Shown piece by piece: positions 26,328 through 34,253 of a stretch of 64,000 nucleotides of DNA (within the stretch, counting starts at the first letter, position 1; each line of letters starts with the position of its first letter). Position numbers and translations under genes: made by a program. This stretch comes from a virus, in the IMG/VR virus record IMGVR_UViG_3300032397_000006, positions 1 to 64,000 of that record. The stretch is one strand, 5' to 3'. Under the pieces are notes generated by a model. That model was not told where the DNA came from. It ran no database searches and saw nothing but the letters and a program-made list of their open reading frames with translations.

Positions 26328-27221
26328 TCAGGCGTAGCGGCGTGCGGCGTCTGCCTCGTTGGGATTCTGCGCAAGGAAGCTGCGCGCTGCGTGAATGACG
26401 CCATCGTCGATCACGTCGCCCGCTTCGAAGCGACCGATGATTTCCGACGTGCGCACGCCGTTGATGTCGCGAATTCCCTTTTCGAGATTCATGTAGCTGA
26501 GCGTCGAGAGCAGTTCGCTCTTACGCAGCTGACCTGCCTCGCCTGCCTCGTTGGGCATGCCCTTACTGAGGGCCTTCGCGCCCGAGAGCTGCGTGCGGCC
26601 CTTCGGCTGTGCCACCGGAGCGCGCTCGACGATTCCGAGACGGCTGCGGAGCTCGTCGATCACGCCGGCCTGAGACTTGAGCAGCTGCCCGCTCTGGTAA
26701 ATCGCAGCGGCCATCGCGCGATTGACCTTCGCCTGCTCGCCGCGGTGTGCGCCCAGGCTTTTCTCGAGCGAGCCGAGCGCATCGGTCGTGCGCGCGACGA
26801 GCGCGTCGAGGAAGGGAGAAACGTCAATCGCTTCTGCGACCGTGGGATCCGAGGCAATGCCCTTGATCAGATCACCCTGTGCCGAAGATTTCGACGTGAA
26901 CGGGGGCTGAGGGACCTTGCCCTCGTCGTCCTCGTCACCGTCGTCCTCGTCTTCGTCGTCGTCGTCCGCCATGAAGGCGGCGAAGTTCGCGATCGTGCCC
27001 GCGTCGATTCCTGCCGCGGTCATTTTCGCGATCATGAGCGCGTCGAGCCCGCCCGCGTCGCTCATCGAACCTTGCCCGCCACCGGAGGGCTTGCCATCGG
27101 ACATAGTGCCGGAGTTTGCGATCTGCACGCCGTCGCCCTTCGCAAGCTTCGTTGCGTCCGCGACTTTGATCAGATCGGCGAGGCTCTTTTCAAGCTGAAT
27201 TGTGTCGACTCTATCGGCCAT
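26328..27221 (-). CDS. Capsid scaffolding protein
   Basis: This 297-aa protein lies between the protease and the capsid gene, where scaffolds are expected. It has an extremely acidic stretch near residues 84-101 (DDDDEDEDDGDEDDEGK), helical segments (DALVARTTDALGSLEKSLG, QLLKSQAGVIDELRSRLG) and a basic C-terminal third with KSELLSTLSYMNLEKGIR. Scaffolds guide capsid assembly and are removed by the protease. No sequence family is obvious, so the call rests on order and composition. Confidence 0.65.
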   Translation of the reverse strand: MADRVDTIQLEKSLADLIKVADATKLAKGDGVQIANSGTMSDGKPSGGGQGSMSDAGGLDALMIAKMTAAGIDAGTIANFAAFMADDDDEDEDDGDEDDEGKVPQPPFTSKSSAQGDLIKGIASDPTVAEAIDVSPFLDALVARTTDALGSLEKSLGAHRGEQAKVNRAMAAAIYQSGQLLKSQAGVIDELRSRLGIVERAPVAQPKGRTQLSGAKALSKGMPNEAGEAGQLRKSELLSTLSYMNLEKGIRDINGVRTSEIIGRFEAGDVIDDGVIHAARSFLAQNPNEADAARRYA

Positions 27222-27226
27222 TTTCC

Positions 27227-27943
27227 CTAGTCCTCCGCGCGATGATTTCGCATCGCAAACTCCACGATTTTCACCGCAGCCTCTGCGCTTAACGCAGGCT
27301 GCAAACTCTTAAGCAGCGCGACCGCTTCGGCCTTACGCATGCGTCTGCGCTTCTTCTTTCGCAGCGGCTCCCCGCCCTCGAGCGACTGCCGGCGCAAAGG
27401 GAAGCCCTCGCCCGGGGCAACGCCTGGATCCGTTACCGCGCTGCCTGCAGAGAGCGACTTCGCAAGCACCTGTAATGCCGTCGCCTCGTTCACGGGGCAG
27501 CGTGTGATCGCCACCTCGCGCACGACGGCCTTACGCACGATCTTGGGATTGCTCGGGTCGCGCTCGACGACGGTACCTTCGACCGAGAAGCCAAGGCGTC
27601 GATCGCTCTTTTGCAGAGAGCGAGCGAGATCCCAAATTCGATCCGCGCGAGCCGTCCCTTTCAGGAGATAGCCCTCGACATACCACCCACGGTGCCCGCC
27701 CGAGAGCTCGCGGAGCTCGACCTTTGCCGGATACCCGAGCACCGCGTCCGTGTCCGCGCTGTGGTTGTCGTTAAACCAGCCAGACTTGAGAAAAGGCCCG
27801 AAATCTAGGCCTTCCTGCAGCAATACCTCAGACTGCCTGTCGAGGTTGTCTGTCGACACGATCCCCGCGATGCGTCGATCCCGATCGCCCTCGCCGGCTT
27901 TCTCGAAAAACTCTGCATCCAGATCGAATGAAAAGTGCTGCAC
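27227..27943 (-). CDS. Prohead maturation protease (HK97-type)
   Basis: I place the start at GTG 27943, which follows AGAGGGG; a TTG eight codons upstream lies close to a hairpin and is less likely. The 238-aa protein has the protease fold signs: IAGIVSTDNLDRQSEVL, a candidate catalytic His in FNDNHS (~residue 60), a Ser in LGFSVEG (~123), and VREVAITRCPVNEAT. The C-terminal part holds a 21-residue block nearly identical to the capsid N-terminus, then a very basic stretch (RKKKRRRMRK). By family it processes the scaffold and the capsid N-terminus; the shared block is likely a cleavage or docking site. Confidence 0.8.
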   Translation of the reverse strand: MQHFSFDLDAEFFEKAGEGDRDRRIAGIVSTDNLDRQSEVLLQEGLDFGPFLKSGWFNDNHSADTDAVLGYPAKVELRELSGGHRGWYVEGYLLKGTARADRIWDLARSLQKSDRRLGFSVEGTVVERDPSNPKIVRKAVVREVAITRCPVNEATALQVLAKSLSAGSAVTDPGVAPGEGFPLRRQSLEGGEPLRKKKRRRMRKAEAVALLKSLQPALSAEAAVKIVEFAMRNHRAED

Positions 27944-27972
27944 TGAACCCCTCTGGTAGGGGCCCAAAACGG

Positions 27973-28005
27973 AAAAGGCGCCGCCACCGTTAGGTGACAG
28001 CGCCT
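27973..28005 (-). terminator. Terminator-like hairpin upstream of protease gene
   Basis: The arms AGGCGC (27976-27981) and GCGCCT (28000-28005), extended inward by CACC/GGTG, form a hairpin followed on the minus strand by TTTT. It lies 30 nt before the chosen protease start and may limit transcription into the protease gene. Confidence 0.6.
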
Positions 28006-28030
28006 CTAAACGAATCAGGCCCCTGAGGGC

Positions 28031-28294
28031 TCATTCTTGCCGCACAGCCTCCGTGCTTGTCAACCCTACGACGTAGCGAGGTTCCGCTTTGCGCAACACG
28101 AACGCGCCTGACGCGAGCGTGAGCGGCAGCAGCACGCCGTGTTTACAACGTCTGCAGTTAATCTCGACCTCCCCCGATTTGTGCAACACGAGCATGGAGG
28201 TGGGCGCCTTTAATCGCTCGCCCGCTGCAGCACTTCGAAAAATCAGCTCACCGCAGTAAGGGCAGCAAAATGGATCACGCACGTCAGCAGCCAT
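28031..28294 (-). CDS. Zn-ribbon protein (87 aa)
   Basis: Two cysteine pairs, CPYC (residues 11-14) and CRRC (~47-50), are separated by ~33 residues and frame a short beta hairpin (SMLVLHKSGEVEIN), which indicates a zinc ribbon. It resembles Com-type phage zinc proteins in layout (CxxCG..IF...C.RCK), although the spacing differs. The C-terminus has a hydrophobic strand (VLLPLTLASGAFVL). A nucleic-acid binding or regulatory role is possible. Confidence 0.6.
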   Translation of the reverse strand: MAADVRDPFCCPYCGELIFRSAAAGERLKAPTSMLVLHKSGEVEINCRRCKHGVLLPLTLASGAFVLRKAEPRYVVGLTSTEAVRQE

Positions 28295-28316
28295 TGCGGC
28301 GCCAGACTACCACGGA

Positions 28317-28838
28317 TCAGGAGGCCACCCTTTTGCGCCGCTGCGTAGCGGCGAGCCCGGGCACTTCGCGGTCAATCAAGAAAGCCCGCGCGGCATCCGG
28401 CGCGAACAGGTAGCCGCTCGAATCCTGGCTCGAGCTCAAGAGCTTTTTCGCGCGCACGAAATTGCCGATCTGAATATGTGAAATGCCTGCGAGCAGCGCG
28501 AGCTGTGCAGTCGAAACGCACTCGCCATCGTCCAGCGATTTGCGCGCCTCGACTGCGCGGATCACGGCGATCATACGATCGTCCCATGCGGGAGGCGCGT
28601 CGCGCAGTAGCGCAGGCGTTTCCTTGTGCCCGGTCTGCGCGTACTCCACCCAGGTAAATACGCGCTGCCAGAGACGCGTCTCGCGCACCTGCGCTGCTGC
28701 GTGTTTCGTCACGCGCGCGTACGGGTGCAAATCCTTGATCAGCGCCTCAGCTTGCGCGAGTAGTGCCGAGCACGTCTCGTTCGCGAACGTGTGCGGCGAG
28801 ATGTCCCTCAATCGAAATCTGGCGATTCTTTCGTCCAC
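28317..28838 (-). CDS. HTH (winged-helix-like) protein
   Basis: The start is taken as GTG 28838, preceded by AAAGGCAGGG; upstream codons of the same frame overlap the promoter. The 173-aa protein is helical. Residues ~110-165 fit a helix-turn-helix followed by a wing: VSTAQLALLAGISHIQIGN then FVRAKKLLSSSQDSSGYLF. It ends in a basic tail (TQRRKRVAS). Placed just after a strong promoter-like element and before virion genes, it could regulate late transcription. Confidence 0.55.
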   Translation of the reverse strand: MDERIARFRLRDISPHTFANETCSALLAQAEALIKDLHPYARVTKHAAAQVRETRLWQRVFTWVEYAQTGHKETPALLRDAPPAWDDRMIAVIRAVEARKSLDDGECVSTAQLALLAGISHIQIGNFVRAKKLLSSSQDSSGYLFAPDAARAFLIDREVPGLAATQRRKRVAS

Positions 28839-28859
28839 GGTGCCCTGCCTTTCGCCTAG

Positions 28860-28886
28860 CTTATCACGCGACGGGATAACGAGCAA
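28860..28886 (-). promoter_or_regulatory. Promoter/operator repeat
   Basis: The minus strand reads TTGCTC directly followed by GTTATC-N9-GATAAG. The palindrome halves (GTTATC 28880-28875, GATAAG 28865-28860) match the same layout upstream of several accessory genes. The element sits 20 nt before the start region of the HTH gene. Confidence 0.6.
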
Positions 28887-28934
28887 CCTCGTTGACGCCT
28901 CTTATCCTGCGTGCGCGAAGGGCCGCAGTCGCCG

Positions 28935-29132
28935 CTAAGCGGCCTCCGGAGGTGCAGGCGGAGGGCTAACCGGCGCGAGCAGCGCCGTAACCTCGCGCTG
29001 CCACTGGTGCGCCGCAACCAGGTCTGCCGTGACCACCCAGTGCGCCGGACGTGCTGCCGCGAGCAGCTTGCGCCCTCGTTCTAGGTGTTCGATCAATTCC
29101 GAGCGGCCCATGCGGCTGTAATTCGAGGTCAC
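28935..29132 (-). CDS. Small hypothetical protein (65 aa)
   Basis: Starting from GTG 29132, which follows GGGAGA, this frame encodes 65 residues with a central helix (SELIEHLERGRKLLAAARP), a His/Trp-containing strand (HWVVTADLVAAHQWQ) and a Pro-rich end. It lies just downstream of the MuF-zincin gene, separated by 14 nt. I do not recognise it. A partner or immunity role for the metallopeptidase is a speculative possibility based on position only. Confidence 0.5.
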   Translation of the reverse strand: MTSNYSRMGRSELIEHLERGRKLLAAARPAHWVVTADLVAAHQWQREVTALLAPVSPPPAPPEAA

Positions 29133-29146
29133 TGGCGGTCTCCCGA

Positions 29147-30889
29147 TCAATCTCGCAACGCGTCTGCATACGAGCGATGCACAAATCCGAACGTGCGCGG
29201 AAAATTGGCGCGCAAGAACGGTCGCGCGTACAGGTACAGGCGCGAGCACTCGGCCGCGTTTTCGATCGGCTCGCGCCTCGCGTAATTCGATACGTAGCCT
29301 TCGGCGCGGCTGAGCTCCCATAGTTCCCGGTGCCAAGCATGCACGCGATCGATGTCTCGATCGAATTTCTCCCACAGCCACACGTTCAGGGAGTGCCCGA
29401 TCTCGTGCTCGAGCACGCGCCGCACCTTTTTCAACGGTAAGGTCTGCATGAGTCGTATTTCGTTCCCGCTCCAATACGCGAGATCGTTCGACTTGAGCGG
29501 CGTCGTTTCGCGATCGGTGTCTGTCGTGATCAGCGTGACGCCTCGACCTCGCCGAAATACGGCTGCAGGCGTTGCAGCAACCACAGCGTCTACGATCTCT
29601 CGAGTTGCCGGATCCGCGACGCGGATAGCCACTCCATCCTCCGGTACGCTCGCGCTCATGCTCGCTGGCTTTTCGTACCAGGTTTGCGCTTTACGCAAAT
29701 TCCGATCGAGCAGCTCTGATCGCGTGAGGCTTTCGGGTACGAGATTTCCGAATTCGTCGAAGCCCCACCCCTCAGGCACGCGCACTAATGCGCACGCGCA
29801 CCAAGGATGCACGGGCTGCACTGTTGCTAGCCAGTCGCGCGCTTTTTTGCCAACGTTTGATCCGTTGCCAATGAGCTCTGCAAGCTTGAAAATGCGAGGG
29901 GGCGAGCCTTGCCCCGCCGTAAGATGTAGTCGAACGCAGTGGTCGCACGCGGTTGGTGACGGAATCTTCGCGACCGAAATAGTTTCCGGATCACCATGCC
30001 TTTTTACCATTTCTCGCGCCTGACCTTCCTGCATGGCGCGTTGTTTTTCCGTAGCTGCGATTCGACCTAGATCACGACTCCAATCGCCGGAGGCGTCGCC
30101 GAGCTCTGAAATGATCGTACGCCACGCGGTGCGCTGCCGTAGCGAGCGATCAACAGCGTCGGTCACGTCCTCGTGCGTGAGCGACGACACCGTGTCTGTG
30201 ATCGTGCTCGTGAGATCCGCCTGCATGCGTTGACTCAGCCCGCGCACGTATTCTGCTGCATGCTCCTCGTTGAAGGAAAGCGCCTCGCGCTCGGCCTGCG
30301 TGAGCGGCAGATCGCGCCCTGTCCATGCAAAGGTCTGCAGACTGAGCGCATGCTGCTTTTCTTGCTCCCCCATAGGCGCGGCAGCCTGAGCCTTACCGTA
30401 TTGATACGCCGTCGTGATCATGCGCTGAGCTGTTGGCGGAAGCTCTCCGGGTTTCGGCTGCAGCACGTAGGCCAGATCCTCAGGCAGGATTCCGAGATCG
30501 ATCAGTCGCGCGAGCTCTCCGTGGTGGAGCAAGCGCGGATCGATCATTCCCGCGATGAAGGCCTCGTGATAGTCGCCGATAATTTTCTTGATCTCTTTCA
30601 TCTGCGCGGGCGAGACGAGCACGAAGTCACCGACTGAAAATGGGCGCTCTGCTTTCTCGAGCGGCCCGTGGGTAATGTGCTGCTCAACCCACGTACGAAT
30701 CGCGGCAATCATGCGCGCGTAAATCGCCGCGTACGCACTGATCGCGTGCAGGTGCAGGTCGCGCATAACGCGGTGCGAGTGCCACGTTTTCGAGTCGCGC
30801 TCGTACTCTGCTTTCAGTAGCTGCCCCGGGATAATGGCTTGCGCGATCTCGATCGGCATGAGGTTTGCGGGAGCTGTTACGCGGATCAC
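29147..30889 (-). CDS. MuF-like head protein fused to zincin metallopeptidase
   Basis: This 580-aa protein has three parts. The N-terminal ~300 residues are helical. Residues ~305-385 carry the MuF signature: CDHCVRLHLT and, about 60 residues later, HPWCACALVRVPEGW. Residues ~455-580 form a metallopeptidase-like domain with HEIGHSLN (HExxH, ~490-497), then SNYARREPIENAAECSRLY, resembling the conserved end of lethal-factor-like zincins. MuF proteins bind near the portal and may be injected; C-terminal enzyme domains are known in toxin-type MuF proteins. The GTG start overlaps the upstream methyltransferase stop. The HExxH and MuF cysteines are visible; peptidase activity is inferred. Confidence 0.75.
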   Translation of the reverse strand: MIRVTAPANLMPIEIAQAIIPGQLLKAEYERDSKTWHSHRVMRDLHLHAISAYAAIYARMIAAIRTWVEQHITHGPLEKAERPFSVGDFVLVSPAQMKEIKKIIGDYHEAFIAGMIDPRLLHHGELARLIDLGILPEDLAYVLQPKPGELPPTAQRMITTAYQYGKAQAAAPMGEQEKQHALSLQTFAWTGRDLPLTQAEREALSFNEEHAAEYVRGLSQRMQADLTSTITDTVSSLTHEDVTDAVDRSLRQRTAWRTIISELGDASGDWSRDLGRIAATEKQRAMQEGQAREMVKRHGDPETISVAKIPSPTACDHCVRLHLTAGQGSPPRIFKLAELIGNGSNVGKKARDWLATVQPVHPWCACALVRVPEGWGFDEFGNLVPESLTRSELLDRNLRKAQTWYEKPASMSASVPEDGVAIRVADPATREIVDAVVAATPAAVFRRGRGVTLITTDTDRETTPLKSNDLAYWSGNEIRLMQTLPLKKVRRVLEHEIGHSLNVWLWEKFDRDIDRVHAWHRELWELSRAEGYVSNYARREPIENAAECSRLYLYARPFLRANFPRTFGFVHRSYADALRD

Positions 30890-31812
30890 CGGGCACTCGC
30901 AATTCTGCGCTCTGCTATTTCGGCAAATTCTGCCTGCTGCTCAATGCCGACGAAGTAATAGCCCTCGAGCGCTGCTGCTTTTCCTGTGCTGCCACTACCT
31001 GCGAACGGATCAAGCACAATGCCTCCCTGCGGCGTCACGAGGCGCACTAGGTAGCGCATTAGTGCCGTAGGCTTGACGGTAGGGTGGCTATTGCCGGCGC
31101 CGCGATCAGAGCTACTCGCGCGAGCACAATAAAAAAATCGAGCTGCGCTTCCTACGTCTTTTCGCGCGACGCAGGGTGCGTTTTTCGCAAAGGTACCAAA
31201 CGTGTTTTTAGTTTTACGCCCGTTGTCTGATCGATTCGCTAACTGCCCAGGAGCATCAGGGAACGCAGCGAGCACTTCAAGACTACCATCGTGCAGCACG
31301 TTCGTAGGCCAGCGACATCGCGTGCTGTCTTCTACAGGCACGCGCGCAGTTTCTATATTCAGTCCGCCCGTACCGTACCGCGCCTTGTTATTCTTGCGTG
31401 TCCCGCGCGCCGGCTTTCGCGCCAAAACAATCGGCTCATATGCGGGTTTCAAGGCCTCTACTGATTTCGGGAATCCAGACCCGTAAATCCACATCAAGCA
31501 ATCTCGGATCTCCCATCCAGCAGCTTCGATCGAGGTCATCATTTTGTGGTGCGTGCGCGTGCCGCCGAACGCGAGCAAATGAGCGCCTGGCTTGGCAACA
31601 CGTAACACCGCGCGCCACGTGTCCACGTCAAACGCAATGCCCGTGCTATCCCATTTCGCGCCCATAAAGCCGCCCGTGCCGATACGCGCACGACCTGCGG
31701 GCGAATTGAGATTCCCCGACGTCAGGTCGTAAGGCGGATCGGTCACAACAGCATCGAAACTGTTTTCGTCGAGTAGCGGCAGCTGCTCTCGCATGTCCCC
31801 GTGAATCAGCAT
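30886..31812 (-). CDS. DNA methyltransferase (DPPY class)
   Basis: This 308-aa protein has the two hallmark motifs. The catalytic TDPPYD (~residues 24-29) comes first and the AdoMet-binding DPFAGSGST (~266-274) follows near the C-terminus. This order marks a beta-class amino-methyltransferase acting on adenine N6 or cytosine N4. The middle holds the target recognition region. No restriction enzyme is next to it. By family it methylates phage or host DNA and could protect against restriction. It overlaps the MuF gene by 4 nt. Confidence 0.85.
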   Translation of the reverse strand: MLIHGDMREQLPLLDENSFDAVVTDPPYDLTSGNLNSPAGRARIGTGGFMGAKWDSTGIAFDVDTWRAVLRVAKPGAHLLAFGGTRTHHKMMTSIEAAGWEIRDCLMWIYGSGFPKSVEALKPAYEPIVLARKPARGTRKNNKARYGTGGLNIETARVPVEDSTRCRWPTNVLHDGSLEVLAAFPDAPGQLANRSDNGRKTKNTFGTFAKNAPCVARKDVGSAARFFYCARASSSDRGAGNSHPTVKPTALMRYLVRLVTPQGGIVLDPFAGSGSTGKAAALEGYYFVGIEQQAEFAEIAERRIASAR

Positions 31813-31827
31813 GCCGCGCAGCCTACC

Positions 31828-32307
31828 TCAGCCCGGGACGTGCGAGTTGTCGATCCAGCCGCGCGCGTGAGAGGCTGCCACGTCGAATCCCGGGTCACCT
31901 GCTACCAGCACTCGGCCCGAGCGGTGCCTGACCGCCACACGCCCAGGGACGCGCTCCCAATCGTCGTCAGGGAGCTCGGGAGGCATCACGCTTTTCGGCG
32001 CCTGCGTAACAGGTTCGGCTCGTAGCCCGTCGCGCCAGTCGAACCACGCGATAAACAGCACGTTGCAGGTCGCGTGTGCGAGGTGCGGCAGTCCGGTCTC
32101 CGGATCTAGGAGCTCGCCCCTACGCCACGCAACGAGGTGCCTCTCTACTGCGCCGAAATACTGCTCGCGCGCGTTCGGCACTTTCTGCCAATTCCAAGGC
32201 TCGTATTTGTTGGCCCCGTACCACAGTACACGCACGACGTCGCGAACCTGTTCCCACGGTAGAAGCTGCCACGGCTCTTTATCTCGAAATTCTTTAAAGC
32301 CTTGCAT
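31828..32307 (-). CDS. DUF5664-like (dATP/dGTP diphosphohydrolase-like) protein
   Basis: This 159-aa protein has the typical pattern: LLPWEQVRDVVRVLWYGANK, then YEPWNWQKVP, AVERHLVAWRRGELLDPETG and LPHLAHATCNVLFIAWF. These repeated Glu/His/Asp positions fit an all-helical nucleotide-pyrophosphatase-type fold. The C-terminal ~45 residues are an extra beta-like tail. I recall the family as dATP/dGTP diphosphohydrolase; activity is not shown by the sequence alone. It lies next to an HD hydrolase, suggesting a nucleotide-metabolism pair. Confidence 0.65.
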   Translation of the reverse strand: MQGFKEFRDKEPWQLLPWEQVRDVVRVLWYGANKYEPWNWQKVPNAREQYFGAVERHLVAWRRGELLDPETGLPHLAHATCNVLFIAWFDWRDGLRAEPVTQAPKSVMPPELPDDDWERVPGRVAVRHRSGRVLVAGDPGFDVAASHARGWIDNSHVPG

Positions 32308-32312
32308 CCCGT

Positions 32313-32873
32313 CTATCTATCACTGAACGCGGCGTGTGCCTCGATCAAGCTCGCGTAAAGGCCCTCGACATTGGATCGATTGCGAGCTCGCTCGAGTGCT
32401 GCGCTGCCGACCAACAAACTGCGCGCCTTGAATCGAGCGATCCGATCCTCCGGCCAATCGGGAGCGTAACGTTTCAGATCGCGGAGATTCGCGATCTTGT
32501 CCGCGAGCTTTACGCAGCGCACGAGATCCGAGGTCTCTGCGCGCAACATCACGCCGATCTGGTGATCGGTTTTCGCGGTGCCCTTCACGTGCGGATCGGT
32601 AGTGAGCAGCTGGACGTCGCGCGCGATGTCCTCGCTAAACTCGCGTGCGATTTCTCGATAGCCGTAGGGAGTGTCCTCGATCACGTCGTGCAGAAACGCG
32701 ACGACGTAGACCTCGTTGCCGAGCATGCGTGGCGCGAAACTCCCGCGCAGGATCGAAACTACGTCGCACGGGTGCTGTAGGAACGGCACGCCCTCAGCGC
32801 CGTCGCGCACCTGCCCGCGGTGCGCCATCGCGGCAAATTCCAGAGCCTTTAGAACGTCCTCAGTTCTGTGCAC
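32313..32873 (-). CDS. SpoT-like HD hydrolase (possible alarmone hydrolase)
   Basis: The start is taken as GTG 32873, preceded by GGAAGG at good spacing; an ATG at 32954 would overlap the previous gene by 95 nt. The 186-aa product shows the RelA/SpoT-HD pattern: AAMAHRGQ, PFLQHPCDV, a FLHDVIEDT motif (HD plus ED) and RCVKLADKIANLRDL. These match the metal-binding and catalytic residues of small alarmone hydrolases (MESH1-type). By family it would remove pyrophosphate from ppGpp-like nucleotides. It is the last gene before the DUF5664-like gene, 5 nt away. Confidence 0.75.
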   Translation of the reverse strand: MHRTEDVLKALEFAAMAHRGQVRDGAEGVPFLQHPCDVVSILRGSFAPRMLGNEVYVVAFLHDVIEDTPYGYREIAREFSEDIARDVQLLTTDPHVKGTAKTDHQIGVMLRAETSDLVRCVKLADKIANLRDLKRYAPDWPEDRIARFKARSLLVGSAALERARNRSNVEGLYASLIEAHAAFSDR

Positions 32874-33042
32874 GGCTACCTTCCATTCCGCTTCCACCAC
32901 CCGCACCGCCTTTGGCCTTTGCTCGGAGACACGCCCTCCCGTCCGGGCGATCATGATCTCGCATGAACGCAGCCCAGTTCTTACTCCAAGTTCGAACCTT
33001 GCAATGTGGACATTGCAGCCTGCTGTCTTTCTTTTCCATCGA
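32860..33042 (-). CDS. Small zinc-knuckle protein (60 aa)
   Basis: Starts MEKKDSRLQCPHCKVRTWSK at ATG 33042, with GAAGGGAAGG upstream, the same ribosome site seen before other accessory genes. One CPHC pair and a distal Cys (RACLRAK) are visible, with His and Asp (RDHDRP) between, so a C2HC-like zinc site is possible. The C-terminus is Gly-rich. A nearby promoter repeat (33065-33091) probably drives it. Confidence 0.55.
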   Translation of the reverse strand, partial: SMEKKDSRLQCPHCKVRTWSKNWAAFMRDHDRPDGRACLRAKAKGGAGGGSGMEGSRAQN

Positions 33043-33064
33043 ACACCTTCCCTTCACTCCAGAG

Positions 33065-33091
33065 CTTATCGCGTCCTGCGATAACCTGCAA
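33065..33091 (-). promoter_or_regulatory. Promoter/operator repeat
   Basis: The minus strand reads TTGCAG, then GTTATC-N9-GATAAG. It overlaps the 3' end of the preceding gene and lies ~22 nt before the start of the zinc-knuckle gene. A TAAGCT at 17-bp spacing could serve as the -10. Confidence 0.6.
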
Positions 33092-33236
33092 GCGCTTTCA
33101 AAGGCACGAGGAGAATCACCCGCTCCCACGCCTCGAGTGCGGCCCGGTACTCGGCTGAGCTCAGCCCGTGGCGCTCGCGTGCCGCGCGTACGCACTCGGC
33201 CGCGGCCTCTACGCGGAGCTCTCGCTCAGTGCTCAC
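33066..33236 (-). CDS. Small helical protein (56 aa)
   Basis: The GTG at 33236 overlaps the preceding stop (GTGA). The frame encodes a helical protein (STERELRVEAAAECVRAARE, then YRAALEAWERVILLV). An ATG four codons earlier is an alternative start. No family is recognised. Its stop lies inside the promoter repeat for the next gene. Confidence 0.5.
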   Translation of the reverse strand: MSTERELRVEAAAECVRAARERHGLSSAEYRAALEAWERVILLVPLKALAGYRRTR

Positions 33237-33472
33237 AGCTTCGGGCATCGCGCAATCGCCTCCGGAGTGAAATGCCACGCCTGCAGGCGCTTGGTGCACA
33301 CGGGACAAGTGAGCTCGTCTTCGTGCACGTCGCACAGGTTACCCGCCTTCACGCGCCCGCACAGTGCGGTTTTCCCGCCATCCTGAGACGCGTGCGTCAA
33401 GAGCGTGCCTGCAAGCGAGCTGTCCGCGTACGCGCCAGCGAGCACGCCGTGGAATGTGACGGGCGCGCTCAC
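33233..33472 (-). CDS. Small zinc-binding protein (79 aa)
   Basis: This 79-aa protein contains LCGRVKAGNLCDVHEDE followed by TCPVCTKRLQAW, two cysteine pairs in a layout common in phage accessory proteins that resemble short zinc ribbons. A C-terminal helix (TPEAIARCPKL) follows. It starts at GTG with a GTGA overlap to the preceding gene. Function is unknown. Confidence 0.6.
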   Translation of the reverse strand: MSAPVTFHGVLAGAYADSSLAGTLLTHASQDGGKTALCGRVKAGNLCDVHEDELTCPVCTKRLQAWHFTPEAIARCPKL

Positions 33473-33852
33473 GACTCACACTCGAATTGCTGGCGCTGCT
33501 TGCGAAAGCCGTCGTAGCCGTGCAGAGCAATACAGCGGTATGTACGAAAACCGCACGCCTCGATCCGTGTGAGTGCTTCGGCAGCAAGTGCTTCGTCCGC
33601 GTTGTGGCTAAGCAACGAGATAGCCGACAGTGTGTCGTCGATGAATTCGACGGTAAGTGCGTGAGCGCGCAAAGGCTTTACAGCGCTAGCTATTTCGGCG
33701 CGTGATACAAGCGCGGCAGTATGCCGCCCTGCGTACTCCCTGTTAAACTCATACACGTTCGCAACGTGCGCGAGGTACAGGTCTCGTATTTCGGCACCTG
33801 TTAGATAGGCGATAGCCGCCAACTCTTGCACCGGCATGATCCGAACACTCAC
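33469..33852 (-). CDS. Hypothetical protein (127 aa)
   Basis: This helical protein starts MSVRIMPVQELAAIAYLTG and contains AEIRDLYLAHVANVYEFNR followed by IDDTLSAISLLSHNADEAL. The C-terminus has single cysteines (IEACGF, YRCIAL, QFECES) but no clear metal motif. It is translationally coupled at both ends (GTGA). No family is recognised. Confidence 0.55.
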   Translation of the reverse strand: MSVRIMPVQELAAIAYLTGAEIRDLYLAHVANVYEFNREYAGRHTAALVSRAEIASAVKPLRAHALTVEFIDDTLSAISLLSHNADEALAAEALTRIEACGFRTYRCIALHGYDGFRKQRQQFECES

Positions 33853-34253
33853 GATGCCACCTCCCGCACCTGCGAAGCCACGCCAACACCGCGCACGTAC
33901 CAGTACGGCTCCACCTCGAGGGGCAAGGCCAAGCTATGCCCCGGGCTGAAATCCACCGGGCCTGCGCTTGCTGCATACTGCCGCGCTTCCCCGTAGGTCC
34001 GCCAGCCCCCGTGATGCACGGTCGCGCCGAACACGCGGTCACCGTTCGCAGTCACAATCATCACCACGAAGTGACACAGCAACGCACGTGCCTCGCTGGT
34101 TTTGCCCTCGTGCGCGTGCTCGAGATCAGTCAGCCAGCCCATTTTATCAACGCCCATGGTTGCCACGGCCTCACGACGTTCCGGCGCAAACCGCCAGCTC
34201 TGCGCATCGCCTACCCGCCGCCACTCACGATCCATTTCCCGCTCATTTTCCAT
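33849..34253 (-). CDS. Hypothetical protein (134 aa)
   Basis: It starts MENEREMDREWRRVGD at ATG 34253, with GAAGGGAAGG upstream. The middle holds ARALLCHFVVMIVTANGDR, then a beta-rich region (VFGATVHHGGWRTY) and an Asp/Pro-rich end (EVEPYWYVRGVGVASQV). A promoter repeat lies at 34279-34305. I do not recognise a family. Confidence 0.55.
   Translation of the reverse strand: MENEREMDREWRRVGDAQSWRFAPERREAVATMGVDKMGWLTDLEHAHEGKTSEARALLCHFVVMIVTANGDRVFGATVHHGGWRTYGEARQYAASAGPVDFSPGHSLALPLEVEPYWYVRGVGVASQVREVAS

Noticed and set aside
32874-32954. Upstream ATG for the HD hydrolase
   Set aside because: It would overlap the zinc-knuckle gene by 95 nt, while a GTG with a good ribosome site lies nearer the conserved HD region.
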